DNA of 64,000 nucleotides from Hydractinia symbiolongicarpus (taxonomy: Eukaryota > Cnidaria > Hydrozoa > Anthoathecata > Hydractiniidae), in contig NC_079882.1 in NCBI RefSeq assembly GCF_029227915.1, positions 18,304,501-18,368,500 of the forward strand. Reading direction: 5' to 3'. Positions within the stretch are counted from its first letter, which is position 1, and every line of letters starts with the position of its first letter. Below the pieces are notes generated by a model, which worked only from the letters and a program-made list of their open reading frames with translations, searched no databases and was not told the DNA's origin. Below, in pieces: positions 1-11,202 of the stretch. Position numbers and translations under genes: made by a program.

Positions 1-890
1 TTTACTGGATTGGTTAGCCCTAATCTCACTGCAGCTTTAACACGAAACATCATTGCTGCAACATGATTACACCTTTCGCTTCTTCCAGCAATACAATTGC
101 AATGGCACGACCGTATTTTACCATTTTTTTCTAAACTATCCATAACTTGTGTGATAAGTGTCCCGGATATTTTAAGATTTCCTACCACTCAGTTTTCAAC
201 ACACAAAACTTGCTGTTTACATCTATTGGATGGTAAAGTAAAGGCTTAAGCCACCCTGAGTTGTAGTAACTATATGCCTTTGAGTTTTTAGAGTCGTTTA
301 AATCTTTACTTCCCAGCTCTGACGGAAAAGAAAATCAAATAATAAAGTATATCAGGATATGAAACGATTGGCCGCAACTTAACACCATCTTACTCATTTA
401 TCCAACTAACAGTGATGAAATAAGGATCAGGAATTTCAATTTGATCCAATCTTAATTTGCGCTTATATTCTTTCTGGAAATTTTGTTCAACTTCAGCACC
501 TCACCACACTAGTTGCACGTTGTTTTTAAAGGGGGATTTTTACAAAGCGAATTGAGCGGCGAATTTGAAGGCGAATTGTATCTGAGCATGCGCAGTTTTG
601 TTTGTTATGATTTTGCATCGAAATATTCGCTTCGCTGAAAAGTAGAAAAGGGGGATTTTCACGAAGCGAATTGAACGGCGAATTCGCCATCGAATTCGCT
701 GTCGAAGTCACCGTTCAATTCGTTTCATGAAAATCCCCCTTAACACCAGAAAATATACAAGCAACAAGCTTCTCCCAGTAACTTTTAGTGCCCGCAGTCT
801 TAAATACTTTTTAAGCTCTTCCGCATTCATACGAGATATCATGTCATAACTCATTTTGCAGCATTTAAGTAAGATATATAATAAACACAA
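1..890 (-). pseudogene. SAP-SWIM-YqaJ protein remnant, copy A (cut by window edge)
   Basis: On the minus strand, 890-708 encodes a SAP-like helix-extension-helix (MNAEELKKYLRLRALKVTG). The palindromic MITE at 529-742 follows, then a stretch resembling the pre-SWIM region. The SWIM zinc-binding motif follows (CHCNC with a later CNH; pattern CxCxnCxH) and runs off the left window edge. In cnidarians this domain order usually continues into a YqaJ nuclease, which is visible in copies B and C. SAP and SWIM suggest DNA binding. Stops and the inserted MITE make this copy non-functional. Assignment rests on domain order and motifs, not on a search. Confidence 0.65.
529..742. mobile_element. Palindromic MITE with GGGGGATTTT termini, copy 1
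   Basis: A GGGGGATTTT block occurs in forward orientation at 531 and again at 650, and in inverted orientation ending near 742. The segment 648-742 is a near-perfect long inverted repeat: GGGGGATTTTCACGAAGCGA against TGAAACGAATTGAACGG read from the other side. It interrupts the SAP-SWIM gene between its SAP and SWIM parts. There is no coding capacity. The element is copied with the tandem unit. Confidence 0.7.
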
Positions 891-1385
891 TGAAGGCGAT
901 TAATTACTGTGATGTTTATACTTCGTTTTCTAAATCTAAAATGACCCGCGCTAATATTTTTTAATCAAGGTAATTAGAGTCCAAACTTCCAATTCCGAGC
1001 GGGGCCCGGTCGTGTCGAATTGGTGTATTAACGGCCGCTTTTCTTGGTTGTGGACTGTTTAGTTTTTATTTTAAACTATTCAAAGAGATGATAACTTCTT
1101 ATTTTGCGCCGTAAAGGACTGTAAAAATGGTTCCAGACAGCTTGAAAATAGAAATTAATTGATTGTATGATCCACTATGGCATTTTTGCAGAACTAAGCG
1201 AAGCCCCCATTTGGCATTTAAGCGCGTATTATTTTTTTCTCTTTTCTACTATACAGCTATACTATAAATATTTAATTTGAGCCAATTGGAGACTCCTTTT
1301 TGTTGGTTGATGTCGTTTACCTTAACTTGCTTCACCGTCATGTTATTTCTGCATAGGGCCAGGTTCTCTTTCTGGATATCCAATT

Positions 1386-2352
1386 TTAAAGTTCTAACTT
1401 GTGCTTTAGCTGTTTTTGTTTTTCGAACATCGTAGATACCGTCAATGTCTTGCTTTTTGAGTCGACAAGACATTTTGTGATTATTCTCGAATTGTTAAAT
1501 TGTACTTGTGCGTCGTCAGGAAAAATTGTGAGATCCAATCCACCAAATCGTGTGGGAAGTGATAGCAAAAGACTTTCGTTTTCGGAGCATAGATGACCAC
1601 CAGTTATCGCAGGTATGAATTCGTTTCTGACGACTGTCTCTATCGGTTGAAGTGATTTTTTTATGTCAGGAACGGTCCGGAAAAGAAATGTCAATTTAGT
1701 TTTAAAACCAGTTACAAACGCACAATAAGATGATTGAGGTTCTAGTTCAGCAAGCTTTGAGAGAAGTTTTAGCTGTTCAACTAAACTTGCAACTTTGCTG
1801 TTAAAATATTCAATCTTGTAAGACTGACTACCAATGACTGCACCGAGATGACTTTGACCAGTCGATGTTACCAAAATATTTAAATCTAAGTTTTGCTCAG
1901 CACTAAGTAGATACTCTTGTTTCACAATTAGATGGGATTTAGTCGCTTTCGGGAAGTAGCCGTATTTCAACGATTTTCGACCAAAATTCTTTAATTTCGT
2001 AAAGTTTCCCAGCAATAGTAAAATCATCAGCGTATGCAACCTCTTTCAGGGTGTGGTCATTCGAACGTGTATTGTTGAGAAGTGCTTTCAAGAATGGTAT
2101 GATTCCAATAGCATACGAAGCCATCGACGTCGGATCGCCATGTGTGGTGCCTTCCCTCGAAAGAACCTCCTTTCCGACTATCACGAATAAACGTTCGGGT
2201 ACAGCATAACAGTTGTTGATGAACGTAGCAAATATTGGGCATAACTTCGAAATGTTATGCACCATTACCTTTCTATTAATTGAGTTAAAGGCATTCTCGG
2301 CATCGATTAGAAGAACATCTGCCATTATGAATCTTAACGCGGTTTGGGGCAT
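1386..2352 (-). pseudogene. Reverse transcriptase fragment (non-LTR-like), frameshifted, copy 1
   Basis: The minus strand from 2352 shows RT motif A (LLIDAENAFNSINR), a motif-B-like GTTHGDPTSMASYAIG and motif C YADD (AYADDFTIAG). The reading frame then breaks near 1960-2039 and continues in another frame (1386-2039) with GYFPKATKSHLIVK and FGGLDLTIF. Both resemble the C-terminal region of the same cnidarian RT family. This single frameshift and the missing N-terminus and endonuclease mark it as a dead fragment. The exact clade is uncertain; a LINE-like RT is my best reading. The fragment begins at the tandem junction (1277), so that junction may have truncated it. Confidence 0.7.
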
Positions 2353-2466
2353 GGTCTCTAATTAGTTTGGTCAAAAAAGTAAACACTACCGCCCGTGAAG
2401 TTGTGCAGTTGAATCTTCTTCTTCGCAGAATTATATTTGTGGATTATAAATATAGGAGGTTCAAAC

Positions 2467-2717
2467 TGTGCAGTTAATGGATGTTGTAACAGCAATGCCA
2501 GGATTTTTAAGTGGAGAGCTGAATTCTGTTCACGAGGGAAAAACTAGAAAAGAGTGTGAATGTTGGTTAAATCCCCCCTAAAGGATATACTGTTTCCCTT
2601 ACGAAAAACGAAAGAAGTGGATCATTGCTTTACGAAGGGTAAATAGAGATAAATCAGAATGGTAACCTTGTGCCAGTGACCGAGTGTGCTCTGAACATTT
2701 TGTTGATGGAGAACCTG
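2467..2717 (+). pseudogene. THAP-type zinc finger remnant, copy 1
   Basis: The plus strand reads CAVNGCCNSNARIFKW, then after a frameshift KKWIIALRRVNRDKSEW, then VCSEHFVDGEP. This spacing matches a C2CH THAP DNA-binding domain: two N-terminal cysteines, a Trp-containing helix, then CxxHF. An in-frame stop sits before PCASDRVCSEHF and another upstream. THAP domains occur in P-element-like transposases and in many host DNA-binding proteins; no transposase catalytic domain is visible here. It lies between the RT fragment and the SINE. Confidence 0.6.
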
Positions 2718-2719
2718 TG

Positions 2720-3270
2720 CTGCTCTGTGTAATTTGAAACTTCTATTGATCAAACCGAAAGTAAAGAAGAAGAAAACAACATAATCAACTGGTTTAAATC
2801 TTTTTAAAAAACAGCTACTTTTATAGCTCCAAATATAATAAAATACATTATTTTGGCATAAAACATGCATAAAGCATGTATTTCATTTCTTTGTTTTAGA
2901 TACTTTGGTTTATATTAAGCCTATAATATAGCAAACAACTCCTGCCAGGATTCGAATCCTTAGGAATATTTCATACCAACTACAGAATGTAAGGTGACGT
3001 ATATTACTTACAGAAAATGTTGTTGATAATGCTACCTATTTTTTGCACAAAATAATGAATTTTAAATTTGTAGCTATAAAAATAGATGTTTTTGTATGTG
3101 CTTTTATGTTTCCCCTCTTTCCTGCAATCAACCACTCTAGCTGTTATAAATTGTCCTCAAGTAATGCTCCTGATAGTATTCCACCAATTTAAGTTTGGTC
3201 ACTGTCAAAATTAATATGTTTGATAATATGACCATGGAGCGTACAAACCATAAAATAACAATTGTTTTTG
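2720..3270. other. AT-rich spacer
   Basis: No coding signature is seen. A short GATTCGAATCC string near 2950 resembles a B-box, but no tRNA fold surrounds it. The same spacer recurs at 7071-7621. Confidence 0.5.
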
Positions 3271-3609
3271 TGGCGCCGTAGATTAGTGGTTATAGCTCTC
3301 GTACTCTGTGCGGGAGACCGGAGTTCGATTCCTCTTGACGGCGATTCATCATGGGCGAGTGAATGTTACCATGGCCCAGGATTAACCCAAGCCATGTGAG
3401 GGAAATTGAAAAATTAGCATACTGTGTGGGCCGTTGGATGTTGCCGGGAGTTGTCTAGTAGAGCGCGGGCTCTAATTGGGTCTGCGTAGCTCAAAATGAA
3501 CATTAAATACTCTAGGACTCTCAATCTAAGCCACGGCCTCTCTTGGAAATAATAGACAGGCTATATCCCTCGATATTTGTGAGACTAGCCATGTAAAATA
3601 TGCACATCT
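3271..3609 (+). mobile_element. tRNA-derived SINE, copy 1
   Basis: The head (3272-3345) resembles a tRNA gene. It has an A-box-like TAGATTAGTGGTTATAGC and a B-box-like GAGTTCGATTCC. The CGGGAGACCGGAGTTCGATTCC part resembles tRNA-Asp, and the outer CGCCGT/ACGGCG can pair. About 265 bp of non-tRNA body follow, ending near GCCATGTAAAATATGC. An independent inverted copy at 38270-38603 shares head and body, and its tail runs into CTGT repeats. That supports a SINE rather than a tRNA gene. It abuts the truncated YqaJ reading frame, so it probably inserted into it. Confidence 0.8.
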
Positions 3610-3610
3610 A

Positions 3611-5241
3611 TCATCTGACTTTGTAAGGCACTGCAAAAAATATCTGTGGTTTCTCTTTAAGAATAATGAGCTGTTATTGTTTTTTAAGTAACCCAATTTG
3701 GCATTGACATCATTGAGAGATGATTGATGGAATATGGGCATTTAATTTCCAAACCTGCCTGTTTGTTTACAACAGGAACAGGTTACAATTCGATCAGTAT
3801 GTCTGGGTTTGCAAATACCATACCAGATATTTTTTGATGTAACTGCCACATATCAACATAATAGCCTTTTTTAAATTTAAACATTTTTGTATGTACATCA
3901 TGCCATTTTGACGCAGTTACAACTCCTTTTCGAAAGTCAAACCAAGATTTATTTGAACTTTGCCCATAAGTTAAAGAATCAATTTTCTTTATATTTTCTG
4001 TTGTCATGGAGAGGTTTTTGTGGAACTCTGCAATACTACCTGACATTAATATGATATCATCAATACTCATTAGGTCATGTGGTTTGGAAATATTTGCTGT
4101 AACCAACTCTCTCATAAATTTGACTTTTGCCTTTGAAACTGCTGTTTGGATAGTGTTTTCTAGGTCAATCTTTCTAACAGCTTCAGTGTTGGCAATTTTA
4201 ATTCTGTGTCATGAACAGGGTAAAACATTTTTTTAAGTATGGAAACCAAAGACCTTTTCTTTTTTCCTTTTTGGCCAAAATCCTCTCTGCTGAATTTAAA
4301 TTCTTGATTTTAACAGGAATAACTTTTATTACAGGGAAACCATTCATTTGATTTACTGGATTGGTTAGCCCTAATCTCACTGCAGCTTTAACACGAAACA
4401 TCATTGCTGCAACATGATTACACCTTTCGCTTCTTCCAGCAATACAATTGCAATGGCACGACCGTATTTTACCATTTTTTTCTAAACTATCCATAACTTG
4501 TGTGATAAGTGTCCCGGATATTTTAAGATTTCCTACCACTCAGTTTTCAACACACAAAACTTGCTGTTTACATCTATTGGATGGTAAAGTAAAGGCTTAA
4601 GCCACCCTGAGTTGTAGTAACTATATGCCTTTGAGTTTTTAGAGTCGTTTAAATCTTTACTTCCCAGCTCTGACGGAAAAGAAAATCAAATAATAAAGTA
4701 TATCAGGATATGAAACGATTGGCCGCAACTTAACACCATCTTACTCATTTATCCAACTAACAGTGATGAAATAAGGATCAGGAATTTCAATTTGATCCAA
4801 TCTTAATTTGCGCTTATATTCTTTCTGGAAATTTTGTTCAACTTCAGCACCTCACCACACTAGTTGCACGTTGTTTTTAAAGGGGGATTTTTACAAAGCG
4901 AATTGAGCGGCGAATTTGAAGGCGAATTGTATCTGAGCATGCGCAGTTTTGTTTGTTATGATTTTGCATCGAAATATTCGCTTCGCTGAAAAGTAGAAAA
5001 GGGGGATTTTCACGAAGCGAATTGAACGGCGAATTCGCCATCGAATTCGCTGTCGAAGTCACCGTTCAATTCGTTTCATGAAAATCCCCCTTAACACCAG
5101 AAAATATACAAGCAACAAGCTTCTCCCAGTAACTTTTAGTGCCCGCAGTCTTAAATACTTTTTAAGCTCTTCCGCATTCATACGAGATATCATGTCATAA
5201 CTCATTTTGCAGCATTTAAGTAAGATATATAATAAACACAA
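3611..5241 (-). pseudogene. SAP-SWIM-YqaJ protein remnant, copy B (most complete)
   Basis: Reading down the minus strand: SAP motif at 5241-5059; MITE at 4880-5093; a linker including KAYSYYNSGWLKPLLYHP; SWIM finger at 4539-4198 (CHCNC, then CNHVAAMMF); then YqaJ. The YqaJ part shows SSNKSWFDFRKGVVTAS (about 4000-3930), a PD in FANPDILIEL, then after a stop LEIKCPYS (about 3740), which together form a PD-(D/E)xK nuclease signature. NHRYFLQC follows at about 3640, where the SINE truncates the frame. There are at least two frameshifts or stops. YqaJ is a lambda-exonuclease-like fold found in mobile elements; a role in transposition is inference. Confidence 0.75.
4880..5093. mobile_element. Palindromic MITE, copy 2
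   Basis: Same as 529-742, offset 4351 bp. It separates the SAP motif from the SWIM region of copy B. Confidence 0.7.
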
Positions 5242-5736
5242 TGAAGGCGATTAATTACTGTGATGTTTATACTTCGTTTTCTAAATCTAAAATGACCCGC
5301 GCTAATATTTTTTAATCAAGGTAATTAGAGTCCAAACTTCCAATTCCGAGCGGGGCCCGGTCGTGTCGAATTGGTGTATTAACGGCCGCTTTTCTTGGTT
5401 GTGGACTGTTTAGTTTTTATTTTAAACTATTCAAAGAGATGATAACTTCTTATTTTGCGCCGTAAAGGACTGTAAAAATGGTTCCAGACAGCTTGAAAAT
5501 AGAAATTAATTGATTGTATGATCCACTATGGCATTTTTGCAGAACTAAGCGAAGCCCCCATTTGGCATTTAAGCGCGTATTATTTTTTTCTCTTTTCTAC
5601 TATACAGCTATACTATAAATATTTAATTTGAGCCAATTGGAGACTCCTTTTTGTTGGTTGATGTCGTTTACCTTAACTTGCTTCACCGTCATGTTATTTC
5701 TGCATAGGGCCAGGTTCTCTTTCTGGATATCCAATT

Positions 5737-6703
5737 TTAAAGTTCTAACTTGTGCTTTAGCTGTTTTTGTTTTTCGAACATCGTAGATACCGTCAATGTC
5801 TTGCTTTTTGAGTCGACAAGACATTTTGTGATTATTCTCGAATTGTTAAATTGTACTTGTGCGTCGTCAGGAAAAATTGTGAGATCCAATCCACCAAATC
5901 GTGTGGGAAGTGATAGCAAAAGACTTTCGTTTTCGGAGCATAGATGACCACCAGTTATCGCAGGTATGAATTCGTTTCTGACGACTGTCTCTATCGGTTG
6001 AAGTGATTTTTTTATGTCAGGAACGGTCCGGAAAAGAAATGTCAATTTAGTTTTAAAACCAGTTACAAACGCACAATAAGATGATTGAGGTTCTAGTTCA
6101 GCAAGCTTTGAGAGAAGTTTTAGCTGTTCAACTAAACTTGCAACTTTGCTGTTAAAATATTCAATCTTGTAAGACTGACTACCAATGACTGCACCGAGAT
6201 GACTTTGACCAGTCGATGTTACCAAAATATTTAAATCTAAGTTTTGCTCAGCACTAAGTAGATACTCTTGTTTCACAATTAGATGGGATTTAGTCGCTTT
6301 CGGGAAGTAGCCGTATTTCAACGATTTTCGACCAAAATTCTTTAATTTCGTAAAGTTTCCCAGCAATAGTAAAATCATCAGCGTATGCAACCTCTTTCAG
6401 GGTGTGGTCATTCGAACGTGTATTGTTGAGAAGTGCTTTCAAGAATGGTATGATTCCAATAGCATACGAAGCCATCGACGTCGGATCGCCATGTGTGGTG
6501 CCTTCCCTCGAAAGAACCTCCTTTCCGACTATCACGAATAAACGTTCGGGTACAGCATAACAGTTGTTGATGAACGTAGCAAATATTGGGCATAACTTCG
6601 AAATGTTATGCACCATTACCTTTCTATTAATTGAGTTAAAGGCATTCTCGGCATCGATTAGAAGAACATCTGCCATTATGAATCTTAACGCGGTTTGGGG
6701 CAT
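5737..6703 (-). pseudogene. Reverse transcriptase fragment, copy 2
   Basis: Copy of 1386-2352 with the same translated motifs (AFNSINR, GTTHGDPTS, YADD) and the same frame break near 6300-6390. Sharing the break means the lesion predates the tandem duplication. Confidence 0.7.
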
Positions 6704-6817
6704 GGTCTCTAATTAGTTTGGTCAAAAAAGTAAACACTACCGCCCGTGAAGTTGTGCAGTTGAATCTTCTTCTTCGCAGAATTATATTTGTGGATTATAA
6801 ATATAGGAGGTTCAAAC

Positions 6818-7068
6818 TGTGCAGTTAATGGATGTTGTAACAGCAATGCCAGGATTTTTAAGTGGAGAGCTGAATTCTGTTCACGAGGGAAAAACTAGAA
6901 AAGAGTGTGAATGTTGGTTAAATCCCCCCTAAAGGATATACTGTTTCCCTTACGAAAAACGAAAGAAGTGGATCATTGCTTTACGAAGGGTAAATAGAGA
7001 TAAATCAGAATGGTAACCTTGTGCCAGTGACCGAGTGTGCTCTGAACATTTTGTTGATGGAGAACCTG
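6818..7068 (+). pseudogene. THAP-type zinc finger remnant, copy 2
   Basis: Copy of 2467-2717 with the same stops and frameshift. Confidence 0.6.
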
Positions 7069-7621
7069 TGCTGCTCTGTGTAATTTGAAACTTCTATTGA
7101 TCAAACCGAAAGTAAAGAAGAAGAAAACAACATAATCAACTGGTTTAAATCTTTTTAAAAAACAGCTACTTTTATAGCTCCAAATATAATAAAATACATT
7201 ATTTTGGCATAAAACATGCATAAAGCATGTATTTCATTTCTTTGTTTTAGATACTTTGGTTTATATTAAGCCTATAATATAGCAAACAACTCCTGCCAGG
7301 ATTCGAATCCTTAGGAATATTTCATACCAACTACAGAATGTAAGGTGACGTATATTACTTACAGAAAATGTTGTTGATAATGCTACCTATTTTTTGCACA
7401 AAATAATGAATTTTAAATTTGTAGCTATAAAAATAGATGTTTTTGTATGTGCTTTTATGTTTCCCCTCTTTCCTGCAATCAACCACTCTAGCTGTTATAA
7501 ATTGTCCTCAAGTAATGCTCCTGATAGTATTCCACCAATTTAAGTTTGGTCACTGTCAAAATTAATATGTTTGATAATATGACCATGGAGCGTACAAACC
7601 ATAAAATAACAATTGTTTTTG

Positions 7622-7960
7622 TGGCGCCGTAGATTAGTGGTTATAGCTCTCGTACTCTGTGCGGGAGACCGGAGTTCGATTCCTCTTGACGGCGATTCAT
7701 CATGGGCGAGTGAATGTTACCATGGCCCAGGATTAACCCAAGCCATGTGAGGGAAATTGAAAAATTAGCATACTGTGTGGGCCGTTGGATGTTGCCGGGA
7801 GTTGTCTAGTAGAGCGCGGGCTCTAATTGGGTCTGCGTAGCTCAAAATGAACATTAAATACTCTAGGACTCTCAATCTAAGCCACGGCCTCTCTTGGAAA
7901 TAATAGACAGGCTATATCCCTCGATATTTGTGAGACTAGCCATGTAAAATATGCACATCT
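7622..7960 (+). mobile_element. tRNA-derived SINE, copy 2
   Basis: Copy of 3271-3609, carried along by the tandem duplication rather than independently inserted. Confidence 0.8.
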
Positions 7961-7961
7961 A

Positions 7962-9587
7962 TCATCTGACTTTGTAAGGCACTGCAAAAAATATCTGTGG
8001 TTTCTCTTTAAGAATAATGAGCTGTTATTGTTTTTTAAGTAACCCAATTTGGCATTGACATCATTGAGAGATGATTGATGGAATATGGGCATTTAATTTC
8101 CAAACCTGCCTGTTTGTTTACAACAGGAACAGGTTACAATTCGATCAGTATGTCTGGGTTTGCAAATACCATACCAGATATTTTTTGATGTAACTGCCAC
8201 ATATCAACATAATAGCCTTTTTTAAATTTAAACATTTTTGTATGTACATCATGCCATTTTGACGCAGTTACAACTCCTTTTCGAAAGTCAAACCAAGATT
8301 TATTTGAACTTTGCCCATAAGTTAAAGAATCAATTTTCTTTATATTTTCTGTTGTCATGGAGAGGTTTTTGTGGAACTCTGCAATACTACCTGACATTAA
8401 TATGATATCATCAATACTCATTAGGTCATGTGGTTTGGAAATATTTGCTGTAACCAACTCTCTCATAAATTTGACTTTTGCCTTTGAAACTGCTGTTTGG
8501 ATAGTGTTTTCTAGGTCAATCTTTCTAACAGCTTCAGTGTTGGCAATTTTAATTCTGTGTCATGAACAGGGTAAAACATTTTTTTAAGTATGGAAACCAA
8601 AGACCTTTTCTTTTTTCCTTTTTGGCCAAAATCCTCTCTGCTGAATTTAAATTCTTGATTTTAACAGGAATAACTTTTATTACAGGGAAACCATTCATTT
8701 GATTTACTGGATTGGTTAGCCCTAATCTCACTGCAGCTTTAACACGAAACATCATTGCTGCAACATGATTACACCTTTCGCTTCTTCCAGCAATACAATT
8801 GCAATGGCACGACCGTATTTTACCATTTTTTTCTAAACTATCCATAACTTGTGTGATAAGTGTCCCGGATATTTTAAGATTTCCTACCACTCAGTTTTCA
8901 ACACACAAAACTTGCTGTTTACATCTATTGGATGGTAAAGTAAAGGCTTAAGCCACCCTGAGTTGTAGTAACTATATGCCTTTGAGTTTTTAGAGTCGTT
9001 TAAATCTTTACTTCCCAGCTCTGACGGAAAAGAAAATCAAATAATAAAGTATATCAGGATATGAAACGATTGGCCGCAACTTAACACCATCTTACTCATT
9101 TATCCAACTAACAGTGATGAAATAAGGATCAGGAATTTCAATTTGATCCAATCTTAATTTCAATCTTAACTTGGAAATTTTGTTCAACTTCAGCACCTCA
9201 CCACACTAGTTGCACGTTGTTTTTAAAGGGGGATTTTTACAAAGCGAATTGAGCGGCGAATTTGAAGGCGAATTGTATCTGAGCATGCGCAGTTTTGTTT
9301 GTTATGATTTTGCATCGAAATATTCGCTTCGCTGAAAAGTAGAAAAGGGGGATTTTCACGAAGCGAATTGAACGGCGAATTCGCCATCGAATTCGCTGTC
9401 GAAGTCACCGTTCAATTCGTTTCATGAAAATCCCCCTTAACACCAGAAAATATACAAGCAACAAGCTTCTCCCAGTAACTTTTAGTGCCCGCAGTCTTAA
9501 ATACTTTTTAAGCTCTTCCGCATTCATACGAGATATCATGTCATAACTCATTTTGCAGCATTTAAGTAAGATATATAATAAACACAA
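7962..9587 (-). pseudogene. SAP-SWIM-YqaJ protein remnant, copy C
   Basis: Copy of 3611-5241: SAP at 9587-9405, MITE at 9226-9439, SWIM at 8890-8549, YqaJ at 8466 to about 7965. The linker near 9161-9176 is altered and 5 bp shorter than in copies A and B. Otherwise it carries the same lesions. Confidence 0.72.
9226..9439. mobile_element. Palindromic MITE, copy 3
   Basis: Same as 529-742. Confidence 0.7.
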
Positions 9588-10285
9588 TGAAGGCGATTAA
9601 TTACTGTGATGTTTATACTTCGTTTTCTAAATCTAAAATGACCCGCGCTAATATTTTTTAATCAAGGTAATTAGAGTCCAAACTTCCAATTCCGAGCGGG
9701 GCCCGGTCGTGTCGAATTGGTGTATTAACGGCCGCTTTTCTTGGTTGTGGACTGTTTAGTTTTTATTTTAAACTATTCAAAGAGATGATAACTTCTTATT
9801 TTGCGCCGTAAAGGACTGTAAAAATGGTTCCAGACAGCTTGAAAATAGAAATTAATTGATTGTATGATCCACTATGGCATTTTTGCAGAACTAAGCGAAG
9901 CCCCCATTTGGCATTTAAGCGCGTATTATTTTTTTCTCTTTTCTACTATACAGCTATACTATAAAAATTTAATTTTTTCTCGCTATATACCTTATTACAC
10001 GAAAATAAGTAGTCAACTTAATAAAGCGGGATTAACTATGATATATGAAATTAACGCGAATTTATAAATTTCGGTATTTAGGTGTGTGGTAATTACCGCG
10101 AATTTAAAAAAGCAAACGGCATTATATGCCGAATTTTCAGCCATTAAACCATCAGCTATTTTCTCAAAATTAGATAAATTTAAAGCAAAGAAAGAACAAC
10201 AGCAATTGGGTATGCATAGGCTCTAATGATTCTGATTAAAAGCAAAGCAAAATCCATCAGGAAAAGTGAAGTTTGGCAAAGACTT

Positions 10286-11035
10286 TTAAGTTTTCCCGGT
10301 ATAAATCAGTTGGAAAGGTAGCATTGAACCATCAAGGGATTGACAAAGTGTGGCAGTGATTGCTCTTTTGTCATTTGCACCAGTACGTGAAATGTGCTTT
10401 GTACATTTAGCAGCCATAGTGGTGTTATCGGTAGTAGCAAATATTGACGGCATTTTATCCGCTTTAATGATAAGTTCGTCTGGAATGCTGTGCTGAAGTA
10501 CCTTCTCCGTGATTTCATACAGAAATTGCGATCTCACTTCGTCCAAAAGAGACTTTGTAATTACTGACCTTGATGTAGTGACTGATCGACGTGAATAATC
10601 CGTTGGTACAATGATCGAGTCCATGATCTTGTCACCTTAAAATCCATGTACTTGGCAAAACTTTCCAATTTTGCACGAATCAAGCCATTTAAAAAACCGG
10701 AGATCATATGGATGTTGATACTAGCACCAGCCGTTTGCAGCGTAAGAAGCATTGAACGTAACTTGGAATCAAGGGCTTCATCTAGTAGCAGTGGTCGTCT
10801 TCTCACCTTTTCAATTTTTGGCTCCTCGATTACTCCTCCATTCTTCTTCTGCTCCTATATGGATTGTTTATAGGTTTTTACCCAAGAACGAATGGTACTC
10901 TCTGTCAGGTTTGGAAACTTTTGGCGAAATTTTCTAATACCTCCTGAAGCTCCACGTGTTGCTGCATACTTTGCAATTTCTAGTTTGTTTTATTCTACAT
11001 AAGTAGTCCGTTTTTTGCTTCCTGCTTGAAAGGAA
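10286..11035 (-). pseudogene. pogo/Tigger-like transposase remnant
   Basis: From 11035 down, the minus strand encodes an N-terminal helix-turn-helix (AKYAATRGASGGIRKFRQKF, then STIRSWVKTYKQS). A CENP-B/Tc5-like second DNA-binding part follows (INIHMISGFLNGLIRAK), then after a frameshift near 10600 the start of a DDE domain: PDELIIKADKMPSIF, DKRAITATL and LPFQLIYTGKT. The first catalytic Asp is present, but the usual NxDQT is degraded to KADKM. The rest of the catalytic domain is deleted after 10286. Stops and frame changes make it inactive. It would have cut and joined DNA at TA sites. Confidence 0.8.
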
Positions 11036-11202
11036 TTTTTTGTTATTCGAATTCGAACATTTTTAGTCAGTAAGTTTAAAATTTATAGTGTAAATGATTC
11101 GAATCCTTTATTATGGTGTAGAATTTCAGGAGTAAACACATTTACTACGTAACCTAAAACTCCGGAAAGTATTTCTTAAATAATTCTTATTTTGAGATAA
11201 AT

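Larger units (their letters stand above)
1..9973. repeat. Tandem segmental duplication, 4.35 kb unit, about 2.3 copies
   Basis: Sequence 1-1276 recurs at 4352-5627 and 8703-9973, and 1277-4351 recurs from 5628. The spacing is 4351 bp between the first and second occurrences and 4346 bp between the second and third. The tandem junction is at 1276/1277 and 5627/5628, where AT-rich sequence meets the reverse-transcriptase remnant; in the last copy this edge instead runs into unique sequence at about 9974. Copies 1 and 2 appear identical wherever compared. Copy 3 differs by a short replaced stretch near 9161-9176 and a base near 9967. Such identity means either a very recent duplication or an assembly artefact. 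The left boundary lies outside the window. Confidence 0.95.

Noticed and set aside
1399-1596. Plus-strand ORF opposite the reverse transcriptase fragment
   Set aside because: Shadow frame of the RT remnant with no family resemblance.
2940-2975. GATTCGAATCC B-box-like string
   Set aside because: No acceptor, D or anticodon arm can be found around it.
3271-3345. Possible functional tRNA gene
   Set aside because: The anticodon stem pairs poorly, the same head and body occur together at 38270-38603, and the sequence continues into a long conserved non-tRNA body. It is a SINE head.
3526-3741. A 71-codon minus-strand ORF as a separate gene
   Set aside because: Its first part is the frameshifted YqaJ C-terminus (NHRYFLQC) and its end is SINE sequence; it is counted in the pseudogene.
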